Below the pieces are notes generated by a model. The model was not told the origin of the DNA. It ran no database searches and saw only the letters and a program-made list of their open reading frames with translations. Source: Bacteroidota bacterium (GTDB lineage: Bacteria > Bacteroidota > Bacteroidia > B-17B0 > Aurantibacillaceae). From it: DNA of 64,000 nt. The stretch covers positions 124,001-188,000 of the forward strand of contig JACPOC010000021.1 in NCBI GenBank assembly GCA_016185125.1, written 5' to 3'. The translations under genes and the position numbers were made by a program. Shown here piece by piece: positions 1-9,914 of the stretch; within the stretch, counting starts at the first letter, position 1; every line of letters begins with the position of its first letter.

Positions 1-1
1 A

Positions 2-2233
2 CAATTTGGAAAATCTGACAAACCTCTATTAGTTAAAGTGGGCATATCCTCGGTTAGCTCTGAAGGAGCTTTATATAACCTTATTATGGAGGCCGATCAT
101 TGGGATTTTGAAAAGTATAAAAAAGAAGCGGAAGATGTGTGGGAAAAGCAACTGCAAAAAATAAATGTATTTTCTACGGAGAAAGAAAAATTAACGAGTT
201 TTTATACCTCGCTTTATCATTGCTGCATTCATCCATCGTTAAATATGGACTATGATAACAATTACAGAGGACGTGATAATAAAATTCATACTGCGAAAGG
301 ATTTGTAAACTATACTGTTTTTTCATTATGGGATACTTACCGCGCCTTGCATCCTTTATTCACCATCATTGAGCAGAAGCGCACATCTGATTTTATAAAT
401 ACATTTTTAGCGCAATATAAACAAAGCAAACGATTGCCGGTTTGGGAACTTTCAAGTAACGAAACCGATTGTATGATCGGCTATCATTCGGTTTCTGTTA
501 TTGCCGATGCTATAGTGAAAAATATAAAAGGTTTTGATTCTCTTTTAGTGTATGAAGCTGTAAAGGCTGCTGCAACTTATTCCGGTTCCGGAATTCCTGC
601 ATATATTAAAAAAGGATATTTAAGCGCGGACGATGAATCGGAAAGTGTTTCAAAAACATTGGAATATGCTTATGATGATTGGTGCATTTCGCAGATCATG
701 CAGAAACTTAATAAAAAAGATGATTATGAAACATTTATTAAGAGGGCACAGGGTTATAAAAATGTCTTTGATCCTTCTATCGGTTTTATGCGTTCAAGGA
801 AGAATGGGGGTTGGTTATCTCCCTTTGATCCGAAGGAAGTAAATAATCATTATACTGAAGGAAATAGCTGGCAATATTCATTTTATGTGCCACATGATAT
901 AGACGGACTTATTACTTTACTGGGAGGAGAAAAAAAGTTTGAACAGAAACTTGACAGTCTTTTTATTACCGGAAATAAAACTACCGGCCGAACTCAATCG
1001 GATATTACCGGTTTAATAGGCCAATACGCTCATGGCAACGAACCAAGTCATCACATGGCATACCTTTATAACTTTGCCGGTGTCCCCTATAAATCGCAGG
1101 ACAAAATTTCAGAAATACAACAAAAATTTTATAAAAATTCGCCGGATGGACTTATCGGTAATGAAGATTGCGGGCAAATGAGCGCCTGGTATGTTTTCAG
1201 CGCGTTAGGATTTTATCCTGTTTGTCCGGGAAATAATCAATATGTAATCGGAAAACCATTATTTGATTCCTGCGCAATTAATTTAGAAAATCAAAAAACA
1301 TTTTTAATTTCAAATGCTGTTAATAATGTGCATGCAAAATACATCACTTCTTTTATCATTAATAAGAGCGCTAGCCGAAAGCCCATTATTAATCATTATC
1401 AAATTATAAACGGCGGTGCTATAACCTTTTCTTATCAATCAAAATTTGATTCAACAAATAAATTCGGGATCGGAAAATTTCATCGCGCCGGAACAAAAAT
1501 ACGAGTTACTCAGGAGGTTATTACGCCACCTGTTATACAAAGTAATTCCGCTTCTTTTCAAAATAGTCAGCAAATTAGTATTTCATCCTTATTAACCAAT
1601 ACGAATGTAATAGTATATACACTCAACGGCTCTGCACCGGTTAAAAATTCCACCAAATACTCGGGGCCTTTTCAAATTGATAAATCATGCATAGTAAAAT
1701 CCAAAATATATTCAGACAAAGACAGTAGTAAAATTACAGAAGCTGTTTTTTATAAAAAACCTAACGACTGGAGTATAAAATTAAAATCAGCATACAATAA
1801 ACAATACACTGCAGGAGGTCCGGAAGGGCTTATTGACGGCATTAAGGGAGATATAAATTGGCGCAAAGGAGAATGGCAAGGGTATCAATATCAGGATTTT
1901 GAATGCGTGATAGATTTAATTAAGAATCAAGATATCCGCTACGTCAGCTTAAATTTATTGCAAGATACCAGATCGTGGATCGTTTATCCAACGGAAGTAA
2001 ACATATATGTTTCTACTGATAATAAAAAATTTGCTCTTGCCGGAACAATTAAAAGCTCAATACCGGCTAACGATTATACTATTCAAATAAAAAAATGGGA
2101 AAGTGATTTTCAGGTTAAACAAGGCATGCGCTATGTAAAAATAGTCGCCAAAAACTATGGTAAATTACCTGCATGGCACGAAGGAAAAGGCGACGGGGCT
2201 TTTATCTTTATTGATGAAATAGAAATTAAGTAA
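2..2233 (+). CDS. GH92 family alpha-mannosidase, 5' end outside window
   Basis: This is the C-terminal part of a secreted glycoside hydrolase family 92 enzyme; family members are calcium-dependent exo-acting alpha-mannosidases that trim mannose from glycans. The frame is open from base 2, so the GTG at 38 is internal and the N-terminal beta-sandwich is missing. Family hallmarks are VKVGISSVSSEGA at the left edge, WELSSNETDCMIGYH near 450, HGNEPSHHMAYLY near 1030 and GNEDCGQMSAWY near 1160. After the catalytic part comes a chitobiase C-terminal-like domain (about 1520-1760) and then a discoidin/F5-8C-like carbohydrate-binding domain (about 1790-2230). The two accessory domains suggest binding to complex glycans at the cell surface. 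Family assignment is firm; the exact linkage cleaved cannot be read from the sequence. Confidence 0.93.
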   Translation, partial: QFGKSDKPLLVKVGISSVSSEGALYNLIMEADHWDFEKYKKEAEDVWEKQLQKINVFSTEKEKLTSFYTSLYHCCIHPSLNMDYDNNYRGRDNKIHTAKGFVNYTVFSLWDTYRALHPLFTIIEQKRTSDFINTFLAQYKQSKRLPVWELSSNETDCMIGYHSVSVIADAIVKNIKGFDSLLVYEAVKAAATYSGSGIPAYIKKGYLSADDESESVSKTLEYAYDDWCISQIMQKLNKKDDYETFIKRAQGYKNVFDPSIGFMRSRKNGGWLSPFDPKEVNNHYTEGNSWQYSFYVPHDIDGLITLLGGEKKFEQKLDSLFITGNKTTGRTQSDITGLIGQYAHGNEPSHHMAYLYNFAGVPYKSQDKISEIQQKFYKNSPDGLIGNEDCGQMSAWYVFSALGFYPVCPGNNQYVIGKPLFDSCAINLENQKTFLISNAVNNVHAKYITSFIINKSASRKPIINHYQIINGGAITFSYQSKFDSTNKFGIGKFHRAGTKIRVTQEVITPPVIQSNSASFQNSQQISISSLLTNTNVIVYTLNGSAPVKNSTKYSGPFQIDKSCIVKSKIYSDKDSSKITEAVFYKKPNDWSIKLKSAYNKQYTAGGPEGLIDGIKGDINWRKGEWQGYQYQDFECVIDLIKNQDIRYVSLNLLQDTRSWIVYPTEVNIYVSTDNKKFALAGTIKSSIPANDYTIQIKKWESDFQVKQGMRYVKIVAKNYGKLPAWHEGKGDGAFIFIDEIEIK

Positions 2234-2296
2234 GAGGGTAATACTATTTTAAATCTTGTTAACCAAATTCTAAGCTTTTAAATGCTTATAATGTAA

Positions 2297-2304
2297 TATC
2301 TTTG
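2297..2304 (+). promoter_or_regulatory. Putative -7 box of ispG
   Basis: TATCTTTG matches the Bacteroidota -7 consensus TAnnTTTG exactly and ends 14 nt before the ispG ATG. I see no convincing -33 TTG at the usual spacing, so the call rests on the box alone. Confidence 0.45.
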
Positions 2305-2318
2305 GAAGGAAATAAATC

Positions 2319-4262
2319 ATGAACCCCACATTAAAATACTGCAATAGCCTTACTGAATATTCCCGCTTTATAACGCGTGAAGTGAAGATCGGAAATTTAA
2401 CCTTGGGAGGGGATAATCCTATTCGCATTCAAAGCATGACCACTACGGATACGATGGATACGAAGGCCACGGTAGAGCAAAGCATACGCATGATCAATGC
2501 AGGATGCGAATTAGTGCGAATAACTGCTCCCAGCTTAAACGATGCAAAAAATCTTGAGTTAATTAAAAAAGAATTGGTTAAAAGAGGTTATGATACGCCT
2601 ATTTGCGCAGACATACATTTTACTCCTAACGCCGCTGAGTTTGCCGCCCGCGTAATTGAAAAAGTAAGAGTAAATCCAGGAAATTACGCTGATAAAAAGA
2701 AATTTGAAACCATTGATTATACAGATCATGCTTATGAGGCAGAGCTGGAGAGAATCAAATTACGCTTTACTCCTCTGGTAAAAATTTGCAAGGAATATGG
2801 AACGGCCATGCGCATTGGCACCAACCACGGCTCTTTAAGTGATAGAATTCTTAGTCGCTACGGCGATACACCATTAGGAATGGTTGAAAGCGCGCTTGAA
2901 TTTTTACGGATTTGCGAGGAGAACAATTATCACAACATTGTTATTTCTATGAAGGCCAGCAATACACAGGTGATGGTTCAGGCCTATCGATTGTTAGTTG
3001 CAAAGATGATAGAAACAAACCGAAACTATCCTTTACACCTTGGTGTAACAGAGGCTGGGGACGGAGAGGATGGAAGAATAAAATCAGCTGTTGGAATTGG
3101 TACGTTATTGGAAGACGGGCTCGGCGATACCATTCGCGTTTCACTAACCGAAGAACCTGAATTTGAAATGCCTGTAGCAAAAATGCTTGCCGATCGATAT
3201 TCACAAAGAAAAAATCATGTCGCGATCAAAGCTGTAAATCCACCTCTACCCTATAATCCCTTTGAATACAACCGCTATAAAACACAAGAGGTGCTCAATA
3301 TCGGCAGATCTAACGTTCCGTGTGTTGTTGCCGATTATAGTATGAGGGAAGAGGTAACGGCTGCCAGCTTGTACCCTGTGGGATATAATTATTCAATACC
3401 TCTTGATAAATGGAATCTTACAGAGATGGCTGTTGATTTTTTATTTCTTGGCGATAACACAATTGCCTTTGAAATTCCTGGAACTTTAGGGCTGATTTAC
3501 AATTCGGAAACATGGTTAAAAAATAAGGAGCAGGAAAGATCATATCCGCTTTTTTGTGGAGAAGAATATTTTTCATCTGAAAATAAATCCGCTGTTTTAA
3601 ATTTTATAGCCGTTGATATTCATGTTCTCACCAAAGAATTTATTGAAAAAATAAAAAGCGCAAATAATGTATGCATGGTGCTTGATTCATTTAATAAACA
3701 CACTATGCCGGAATTACGCCGCATGGCAATTGAACTGTCTTCTAATAATTGCACTGTACCTTATATCATAAAATGTAATTATAATAATTTGAATGCGGAG
3801 CAATTTCAACTCTATAGCAGTACGGATATAGGAGGTTTATTACTGGATGGATTCGGAGATGGCATCTGGATCAAGCAAAAAGATTGTGTTAATACGCAGA
3901 TCTGTAATTCCACTTCATTCGGAATTTTACAGGCCACCAGAACAAGAATCAGTAAGACAGAATACATCAGTTGTCCAAGCTGCGGACGTACTTTATTTGA
4001 TCTTCAGGAAACAACTCAAAAAATACGAGAGCGCACGTATCATTTAAAAGGCATTAAAATTGGTATTATGGGTTGCATTGTAAATGGCCCCGGAGAGATG
4101 GCGGATGCGGATTATGGCTATGTAGGAACAGGGGTTGGAAAAATAAGTTTATACAAGGGAAAAGAAGTAGTGAAGAAAAATGTAACCAGTGAAACTGCAG
4201 TTGATGAATTAATTAATTTGATTAAAGAAAATGGTGATTGGGTGGAGAAAACGGAAGTCTAA
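2319..4262 (+). CDS. ispG: 4-hydroxy-3-methylbut-2-enyl diphosphate synthase IspG, long form
   Basis: IspG (GcpE) catalyses the reductive conversion of MEcPP to HMBPP in the methylerythritol phosphate route to isoprenoids. The N-terminal TIM barrel is visible (GGDNPIRIQSMTTTDTMDT, ICADIHFTPNAA, RVNPGNYADKKKF). The C-terminal [4Fe-4S] domain carries Cys552 and Cys555 (SCPSCGRTLFD), Cys586 (GIMGCIVNGPGE) and Glu593, the expected three-Cys-one-Glu cluster ligands. At 647 residues it is far longer than the roughly 370-residue enzyme of Escherichia coli; the extra central domain (about residues 310-520) is the known insert of Bacteroidota, Chlamydia and plant enzymes. It converges on folC with 3 nt between the stop codons. 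Confidence 0.97.
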   Translation: MNPTLKYCNSLTEYSRFITREVKIGNLTLGGDNPIRIQSMTTTDTMDTKATVEQSIRMINAGCELVRITAPSLNDAKNLELIKKELVKRGYDTPICADIHFTPNAAEFAARVIEKVRVNPGNYADKKKFETIDYTDHAYEAELERIKLRFTPLVKICKEYGTAMRIGTNHGSLSDRILSRYGDTPLGMVESALEFLRICEENNYHNIVISMKASNTQVMVQAYRLLVAKMIETNRNYPLHLGVTEAGDGEDGRIKSAVGIGTLLEDGLGDTIRVSLTEEPEFEMPVAKMLADRYSQRKNHVAIKAVNPPLPYNPFEYNRYKTQEVLNIGRSNVPCVVADYSMREEVTAASLYPVGYNYSIPLDKWNLTEMAVDFLFLGDNTIAFEIPGTLGLIYNSETWLKNKEQERSYPLFCGEEYFSSENKSAVLNFIAVDIHVLTKEFIEKIKSANNVCMVLDSFNKHTMPELRRMAIELSSNNCTVPYIIKCNYNNLNAEQFQLYSSTDIGGLLLDGFGDGIWIKQKDCVNTQICNSTSFGILQATRTRISKTEYISCPSCGRTLFDLQETTQKIRERTYHLKGIKIGIMGCIVNGPGEMADADYGYVGTGVGKISLYKGKEVVKKNVTSETAVDELINLIKENGDWVEKTEV

Positions 4263-4265
4263 ATA

Positions 4266-5567
4266 TTATGCGGTGAACTCTATTAATGCGTCTGCCACCA
4301 CAAATGTACTTCCGCCAATAAATATCAGATCGTTTTTTTTGTACGCTTTTTTAGCCGCTGCAATTCCGTCCTTAACTGTTGGATAATGCTTTCCGGATAA
4401 TTTTAATTTTTGACCTTTCTCCATTAATTCTTTTTCATCAAAAGCCCTCGGCACATTTGCTTTAACAAAATAATAGGTAGCCTCTTTCGGTAAAAGGCTA
4501 ATTATCTTAGTAACATCCTTATCGTTTACGCTTCCAAATACAAAATGTAGTTTACTGTAACTTAAAGTTTTTAGGTTATCAATAACATGTTTTATACCAT
4601 CCTCGTTATGGCCTGTATCCGCAATTATCCTAGGTTTTTCACTTAACTTATGCCAACGCCCGGATAAACCTGTAAGCGGGCAAACTTTTTGCAAAGCTTT
4701 GTGAATATGTTCTTGTTCAATTAAGAACCCGGCTTTTATTATGTGTTCCATTGTATTTAGAACACCTAATAAATTCTTTGTTTGATAAAAACCGGTAAGA
4801 TCAAGTTCATATACGGTTTCTCTGTTATCACGCCTGCTTAAAACAGAAACGCTTAACATACCGCTGTTTAATTTAGCGCCCGTAACCTTAAATATTTTGT
4901 CAGAAAACTCTATTGGCGATTTATGCTCTTTTGCCAAACGCATAAACAAAGGGCCGCTCTCGCTTTGATATTGACTTACTACCACAGGAATTCTCGGCTT
5001 AATGATGCCCGCTTTTTCAAGAGAGATTTTTTCCAATGTATCGCCTAATAAATTAACATGATCAAAACTGATGTTGGTGATTAAGGATACAATGGGAGTA
5101 ATAATATTTGTAGAGTCTAATCTTCCACCCAAACCCACTTCAATTATTGCAACATCTACTTCTTCATTTGCAAAAAAATCAAAGGCTAGGCCAACCGTCC
5201 ATTCAAAAAAACTAGGCTCTATAATTTCAAGGGATTCTTTATATTTTTCTACAAAATTAACCACATAATTTTTCGGTATCATTTTACCGTTTATTTTTAT
5301 GCGTTCTCTAAAATCAATTAAATGCGGGGAGGTGTACAGTCCGGTTTTATACCCGGCCTGTTGCAAAATAGCGGCGATCATGTGACTACAACTGCCCTTA
5401 CCGTTAGTTCCGGCAACATGAATGCATTTTAATTTTTGATGAGGCTTACCTAATACTTCTGCAATTTTTAAAGTGTTTTTAAGATCGGCTTTGTAAGCAG
5501 ATTCTCCAATACGCTGATACATTGGCAAACGTGCAAATAAATAATCAAGCGTTTGTTGGTAAGTCAT
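4266..5567 (-). CDS. folC: Folylpolyglutamate synthase / dihydrofolate synthase FolC
   Basis: FolC adds glutamate to dihydropteroate and to folates using ATP, in the cytoplasm. The Mur-ligase-type P-loop GTNGKGS lies at residues 53-59, followed by YTSPHLIDFRERIKING, IEVGLGGRLDSTN and the C-terminal motif IADTGHNEDGIKH, all typical of the family. Length, 433 residues, is normal. It is the last gene of the leftward exbB-exbD-tonB-folC run, 32 nt downstream of the TonB-like gene. Co-transcription with an energy-transduction module is inferred from spacing only. Confidence 0.96.
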   Translation of the reverse strand: MTYQQTLDYLFARLPMYQRIGESAYKADLKNTLKIAEVLGKPHQKLKCIHVAGTNGKGSCSHMIAAILQQAGYKTGLYTSPHLIDFRERIKINGKMIPKNYVVNFVEKYKESLEIIEPSFFEWTVGLAFDFFANEEVDVAIIEVGLGGRLDSTNIITPIVSLITNISFDHVNLLGDTLEKISLEKAGIIKPRIPVVVSQYQSESGPLFMRLAKEHKSPIEFSDKIFKVTGAKLNSGMLSVSVLSRRDNRETVYELDLTGFYQTKNLLGVLNTMEHIIKAGFLIEQEHIHKALQKVCPLTGLSGRWHKLSEKPRIIADTGHNEDGIKHVIDNLKTLSYSKLHFVFGSVNDKDVTKIISLLPKEATYYFVKANVPRAFDEKELMEKGQKLKLSGKHYPTVKDGIAAAKKAYKKNDLIFIGGSTFVVADALIEFTA

Positions 5568-5599
5568 TATTTTTTTATTTCGGGTTTTTTATTGATAGT

Positions 5600-6463
5600 T
5601 TAATCAAACGAAAAAATAATTGTTATCGTTCCTTTCTGCTCCTCAAACTTCCCATCAACATTAAACTTAGTGGCCATGGCGGTTTGCCTGGCCTTGGCTT
5701 TTAACAGTGCGCTGCTGGTTGTGGTTCCTCTGCCATTAGGATTAGCTTCAATCACATTTCCTTGGCTGTCAACCGTTATCTCCACCACTACTTTTCCTTC
5801 TTCCTTTGTATCTTTTGGCAACACGGGCGGTTTAACAACTGCGCGACCTTTTAGGTCAATTCCAAACTTTCCGCCTGAGCCAATACCTTTACCGGGCCCT
5901 GAACCAGAACCATCACCTTGGCCATCTCCTCCGCCATTGCCTGTTCCAGTACCCCCGGTTCCATTTTTAAAAGGGTCTCCATCGGGTGAACCGTTTTGAC
6001 CTGCCGTTGAATTATTTCCAATTCCTCCTCCATTATTGCCAGTATTTTTTTTAAATTTTTCCGCTAATTTTTCAGCGGCTGTTTTTTCCTTTTTAATTTC
6101 TTTGGGCTTTACAGGAGTTATAACAGTTGTGTTATTTTTCACCTCGGGCTTATCTTCGGTCTTAATGTTTACATCTTCGCCCCCCGGATCAGTTACTATG
6201 TTTTCCTTAGCAGAAGTAGGTTCTGTTTTTACAACCACATCCGTTGCCTTGCCCATGGTACCAAAATCAATATTGTCATTTCCAACATTCATCATTCCCA
6301 AGGCAAGCTCTTGTCCGCCGCCACCACCGGATTCAGGGAAGGGTGGGTTGGGTGTAATGAGATGAAAAAGAATGAGAAACAATAATAACAAACTAAAGAT
6401 CAAGAGGGTTATTCCTCCCGAGATCATTCTGTTTTTATTTTCTTCTTCCCTTGTAATTATCAT
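5600..6463 (-). CDS. TonB-like energy transducer, Gly-rich linker
   Basis: This is a 287-residue envelope protein with one N-terminal membrane segment (about residues 15-37). A long periplasmic linker is unusually rich in Gly, Asn and Lys (about 140-200, tracts such as GTGGTGTGNGGGDGQGDG) instead of the Pro-Lys repeats of classical TonB. The C-terminal 75-80 residues (KVVVEITVDSQGNVIEANPN, then ALLKAKARQTAMATKFN) have the form of a TonB C-terminal domain. Lying 35 nt downstream of exbD, it should complete an ExbB-ExbD-TonB complex that passes proton-motive force to outer-membrane receptors, possibly the receptor at 10041. TolA is a less likely alternative. Confidence 0.85.
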   Translation of the reverse strand: MIITREEENKNRMISGGITLLIFSLLLLFLILFHLITPNPPFPESGGGGGQELALGMMNVGNDNIDFGTMGKATDVVVKTEPTSAKENIVTDPGGEDVNIKTEDKPEVKNNTTVITPVKPKEIKKEKTAAEKLAEKFKKNTGNNGGGIGNNSTAGQNGSPDGDPFKNGTGGTGTGNGGGDGQGDGSGSGPGKGIGSGGKFGIDLKGRAVVKPPVLPKDTKEEGKVVVEITVDSQGNVIEANPNGRGTTTSSALLKAKARQTAMATKFNVDGKFEEQKGTITIIFSFD

Positions 6464-6498
6464 TTTTTCTTTATTTTATACAGAGGACAAATAATAAA

Positions 6499-6900
6499 TT
6501 ATTTTTGCGTAGCCGCAGTAGCCAAAACTGTTTTACATTTTAATTTATAGCAAATAGTCATAATATCAATTTCATCCTGAATAGAAAGTTCTTTGTCTAA
6601 GTGCATGAGTACCGTTGGCTCAGATTCCTTTGCGGCAAATTTTGCAATTTCAGATTCGAGAGAAGATTGAGGGATTTCTACACTATTCACGTAATACTTT
6701 TTATCCTTGGTAATGGCCACATGAATAGGTTTGTTATTAGTAACAGAAACATTAGAATCTGATTTTGGCAAGTTAACCTTTATAGAGTTAGGGCTTACCA
6801 TGGTGGATAATATCAAAAAGAACAGCAAGAGAAAGAACATGATATCGTTTAACGAATCTGTACTAACCTCAGCGTCTCTGTGTTTTCTGCGTAATGCCAT
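6499..6900 (-). CDS. exbD: Biopolymer transport protein ExbD
   Basis: ExbD is the small inner-membrane stator subunit of the TonB motor. The protein has 133 residues: a short basic N-terminus, one membrane helix (about 19-36) and a periplasmic domain. Asp19 in SLNDIMFFLLLFFLIL is the conserved membrane-embedded proton-carrying aspartate. The sequence then runs into the typical VNLPKSDS region. It is flanked by exbB (71 nt upstream) and the TonB-like gene (35 nt downstream), which fixes its role among the related TolR proteins. Confidence 0.93.
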   Translation of the reverse strand: MALRRKHRDAEVSTDSLNDIMFFLLLFFLILSTMVSPNSIKVNLPKSDSNVSVTNNKPIHVAITKDKKYYVNSVEIPQSSLESEIAKFAAKESEPTVLMHLDKELSIQDEIDIMTICYKLKCKTVLATAATQK

Positions 6901-6971
6901 TTTTTTTAGTGATAAGTTATAAGTTTTTAGTTATTAATGTATATTAAAAACTAAAAACTCAACATTAAAAA

Positions 6972-7703
6972 TTATTTTGCGGGTTCATTTAGCATATCCA
7001 GAAATTTAATCTGAGTATCTTCCATTTTATGAGCTAATTTATCAATTCGTGCATTTAGCCAATGGTAACAAACAAAGGCCAAAACACCAACTACTAATCC
7101 GCCCGCCGAAGTAATCATTTTCTGATATAATCCTTTTGATATGATTTCTATTTCCACTGTTTTAGCAAGAGAAATATCATAAAATATAGTAATTACTCCT
7201 ATAATGGTTCCAATAAAACCAAACATGGGAGCAATTCTTCCAATGATATTTAAAACATTCAGATTTTTTTCAAGTTTACCGATTTCATTAGCCCCGCTTT
7301 TATTCATGGCTTCGCGAATTTCCTGAACAGGCTGTCCAATACGAGCCACACCTTGTTCTATCATTAAACTTTCCGGAGTGTTTGTGTTCTTACACATGGC
7401 TCTAGCGTTAGCAATGTTTCCACTATGAACCATTTCCTTTAAACTTGATACCAAATTAGGACTCTCTTTAGATGCCTTACTCACTACCAATAAGCGCTCT
7501 ACTAACACGTAAATAGAAACAATTAATAGGATGGCTAACGGAATCATAATTGGCCCGCCCTTCATTACCATTTGAATTAATGATATTTTGGTTTCTGTGA
7601 TTTCGGCTCCGGGAGTGGTTACAATGCCTGCAGTACCGGCAGAGTTTAAGGTATCGGCAGCTGTGGCAACCACCGTGTTTATCTGTAAAATAAAATGCAG
7701 CAT
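6972..7703 (-). CDS. exbB: MotA/TolQ/ExbB proton channel protein ExbB
   Basis: ExbB forms the pentameric inner-membrane channel that works with ExbD. The 243-residue protein has three membrane segments: MIPLAILLIVSIYVLVERLL near residue 55, IGRIAPMFGFIGTIIGVITIF near 150, and ITSAGGLVVGVLAFVCYHW near 195. GNANEIG-type and IAPMFGFIGT motifs are family hallmarks. It is the first gene of the leftward exbB-exbD-tonB-folC run. A one-mismatch -7 box (TACTTTCG on the minus strand, 7721-7728) lies 17 nt upstream of the start. Confidence 0.93.
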   Translation of the reverse strand: MLHFILQINTVVATAADTLNSAGTAGIVTTPGAEITETKISLIQMVMKGGPIMIPLAILLIVSIYVLVERLLVVSKASKESPNLVSSLKEMVHSGNIANARAMCKNTNTPESLMIEQGVARIGQPVQEIREAMNKSGANEIGKLEKNLNVLNIIGRIAPMFGFIGTIIGVITIFYDISLAKTVEIEIISKGLYQKMITSAGGLVVGVLAFVCYHWLNARIDKLAHKMEDTQIKFLDMLNEPAK

Positions 7704-7822
7704 AGGAGTAATTTTAATTACGAAAGTAGTTGTTAAAACAAAGTGTAATTTTATTCCATACGCGGTATTTTAAACATTGATTTGTTTATTATAATCAAGA
7801 AAGGGGAAAATGTTACAGAAAT

Positions 7823-8263
7823 TTATTTATCCCGCTTTTGAATACTTTGCGATACAAAGGTTTCAAGACTAGTTTTAAGGAGATTTTTGTGTGAATCTTT
7901 TATCCCGAAAATCACAAATGCCTCCGGATCATCGTCGTTGTAAATAATTTTTAAGCGCCCGCCTTTCACATCCACCACCCTTTTTACATCAATAAAATAA
8001 AGAGTTGAATTGTTAAAAAAACTTTGTTTAAGCTCCAATTTATCTTCAAAAAAGATAGCAAAAGGATTAACTAAGAGCCATAAAGTTAAAAAAGACATTA
8101 AAAGAGCGGGAATCATCACAATAAAGCCCCAAGGATTCATGCTTTTAAATAAAAAATATGTTAAAAAAACCATGCCGCCATTTAAAATTACCCATAAAAA
8201 CATCCAAAAAGGGTTTCTTTCGATGTTAACCAAGGGTATTTCGTCTTTTTCAGGCTTTTTCAC
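7823..8263 (-). CDS. Small membrane protein of unknown function
   Basis: I do not recognise this 146-residue protein. It has two adjacent membrane helices (about residues 17-37 and 45-65) in a hairpin, followed by a soluble beta-rich C-terminal part (KLELKQSFFNNSTLYFIDVK and a basic end) that resembles small PH-like membrane-associated domains. The start is GTG at 8261-8263 because no ATG lies upstream in frame. It is leftward and 119 nt upstream of exbB, so it may or may not share its promoter. Confidence 0.7.
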   Translation of the reverse strand: MKKPEKDEIPLVNIERNPFWMFLWVILNGGMVFLTYFLFKSMNPWGFIVMIPALLMSFLTLWLLVNPFAIFFEDKLELKQSFFNNSTLYFIDVKRVVDVKGGRLKIIYNDDDPEAFVIFGIKDSHKNLLKTSLETFVSQSIQKRDK

Positions 8264-8417
8264 AATGCAAAGTTAAAAATTATTAATCTTAAAATATTAT
8301 CTTTTCTTATTATTTCTTAACTTGTATAACATATTTTAAATATTTATTTTTATTAAATTGTAACGTTTTTAGAAAAATTCCGTTTAATAAGTAAACATAC
8401 CTTTTAACCGCAAGCCC

Positions 8418-9914
8418 ATGAACTCCATCTCAAAATATTATGTTTCGGCATTATTACTTAGCTTCTGCTTATTAGGGAAAGCGCAATCTGTTTCTATCCG
8501 ATCTGATGATCCTATTGCAGCCATGCTCGACAGTATTTCCAATCAAAAAATGTTTGAAACAGCATTTGCAAAACCTGTATTTCCAAAAAACAATAAATAC
8601 AAGTTCACGCAGGATAGCATTCCTAAATATGACGATTATACCTTTCAGGCGCGTTTATCTAAGCTGGATGCTGTATCTCCGTTTGATTTGGTTTACAATG
8701 AACACGTGAAAGGATTTATTAATCTTTATGCCGTTCGCAAACGTGAAAGCGTTAGCCGCATGATGGGCGTGGCTCAGTTATATTATCCGATGTTTGAAGA
8801 AGTTTTTGATCGCTATAATATTCCTTTAGAACTAAAACATTTAGCTGTTATTGAAAGCGCTCTTATTCCTTATGCTAAATCAAAAGCAGGAGCAACCGGC
8901 TTATGGCAATTCATGTATCCTACCGGAAAAATGTTTGGTTTAAATGTTACTTCGTATGTGGATGAACGCTGTAATCCATACAAAGCAACAGTTGCAGCCG
9001 CGGAGTATTTAAAAAGTTTATACGATATGTTTGGCGATTGGCAAATGGTTCTTGCAGCTTATAACGCAGGTCCCGGAACTATTACTAAAGCCATTCGCAG
9101 AAGTGGTGGCAAAAAAACTTATTGGGAAATAAGGCCTTATTTACCTACAGAAACACAGGGCTATGTTCCGGCTTTTATTGCAGCTAATTATGTAATGAGT
9201 TATGGCGCTGAGCATAACATCTATCCTGCTCTTCCGAGAAAAACATATTTTGAAGTGGATACGGTAATTGTAAAAGAGCAAATGAACTTTGATCAATTAT
9301 CGCAGGCACTTGATATTACGAAAGAGGAAATCCTATATTTTAATCCTCAATATCGCAAAAATATTATTCCTGCGGGAGGAAATTCGATGTGCCTTCCTAA
9401 AAATAAAATAGGCGTGTTTTTAACCAATGAACAGGAAATTTACAATGCCATTAATGCTCAGAAAGAAGAAGGGGTTTTGGTAGAAAACATTGAGGAAATT
9501 AAAAGAACACACACTGTAAAATCAGGTGAAAAATTAAGTACCATTGCCCGCCAATACGGGGTAACGGTTACCGACCTTCGCTCGTGGAATTACGTGGGCA
9601 AAAAAGGAGTAAAGGCTGGTAAAAAACTTACTGTTTATGTGCGTGTTCAAAAAACCGAAACTAATAAACTTGAAATTAAAGGAGATAACGTAAACGATAA
9701 AAACATTGCCTCTACTAAAGAGAAAGAGAATAAACAACTTGCCGAAAACAAAACTTCGTCAGGATATTTGTATCATAAAGTAAGAAAAGGTGAAACCATT
9801 TATGCTATTTCAAAAAAATATGGCGTGAGCGCAAAAACCATAAAAGCACTTAACTCTCTTGATGATAACGGCCTTAAAATGGGACAAAAATTAAAGATTA
9901 AAGAAAAACTTTAA
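8418..9914 (+). CDS. LysM-containing lytic transglycosylase, MltD type
   Basis: This secreted or periplasmic enzyme cleaves peptidoglycan glycan strands with formation of anhydro-muropeptides. A signal peptide covers residues 1-22 (cleaved near GKAQ). The SLT domain has catalytic Glu146 in AVIESALIP, then GATGLWQFM and AAYNAGPGTITKAI. Two LysM repeats follow (about 364-409 and 451-495), each with the form HTVKSGEKLSTIARQYGV or YHKVRKGETIYAISKKYGV, for binding the wall. Order and length (498 residues) fit MltD. A one-mismatch -7 box (TACCTTTT, 8398-8405) lies 12 nt before the ATG. Confidence 0.94.
   Translation: MNSISKYYVSALLLSFCLLGKAQSVSIRSDDPIAAMLDSISNQKMFETAFAKPVFPKNNKYKFTQDSIPKYDDYTFQARLSKLDAVSPFDLVYNEHVKGFINLYAVRKRESVSRMMGVAQLYYPMFEEVFDRYNIPLELKHLAVIESALIPYAKSKAGATGLWQFMYPTGKMFGLNVTSYVDERCNPYKATVAAAEYLKSLYDMFGDWQMVLAAYNAGPGTITKAIRRSGGKKTYWEIRPYLPTETQGYVPAFIAANYVMSYGAEHNIYPALPRKTYFEVDTVIVKEQMNFDQLSQALDITKEEILYFNPQYRKNIIPAGGNSMCLPKNKIGVFLTNEQEIYNAINAQKEEGVLVENIEEIKRTHTVKSGEKLSTIARQYGVTVTDLRSWNYVGKKGVKAGKKLTVYVRVQKTETNKLEIKGDNVNDKNIASTKEKENKQLAENKTSSGYLYHKVRKGETIYAISKKYGVSAKTIKALNSLDDNGLKMGQKLKIKEKL

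Noticed and set aside
5670-6365. Plus-strand frames opposite the TonB-like gene
   Set aside because: They are shadows of the Gly-rich linker, which reads as Pro-rich text on the other strand.
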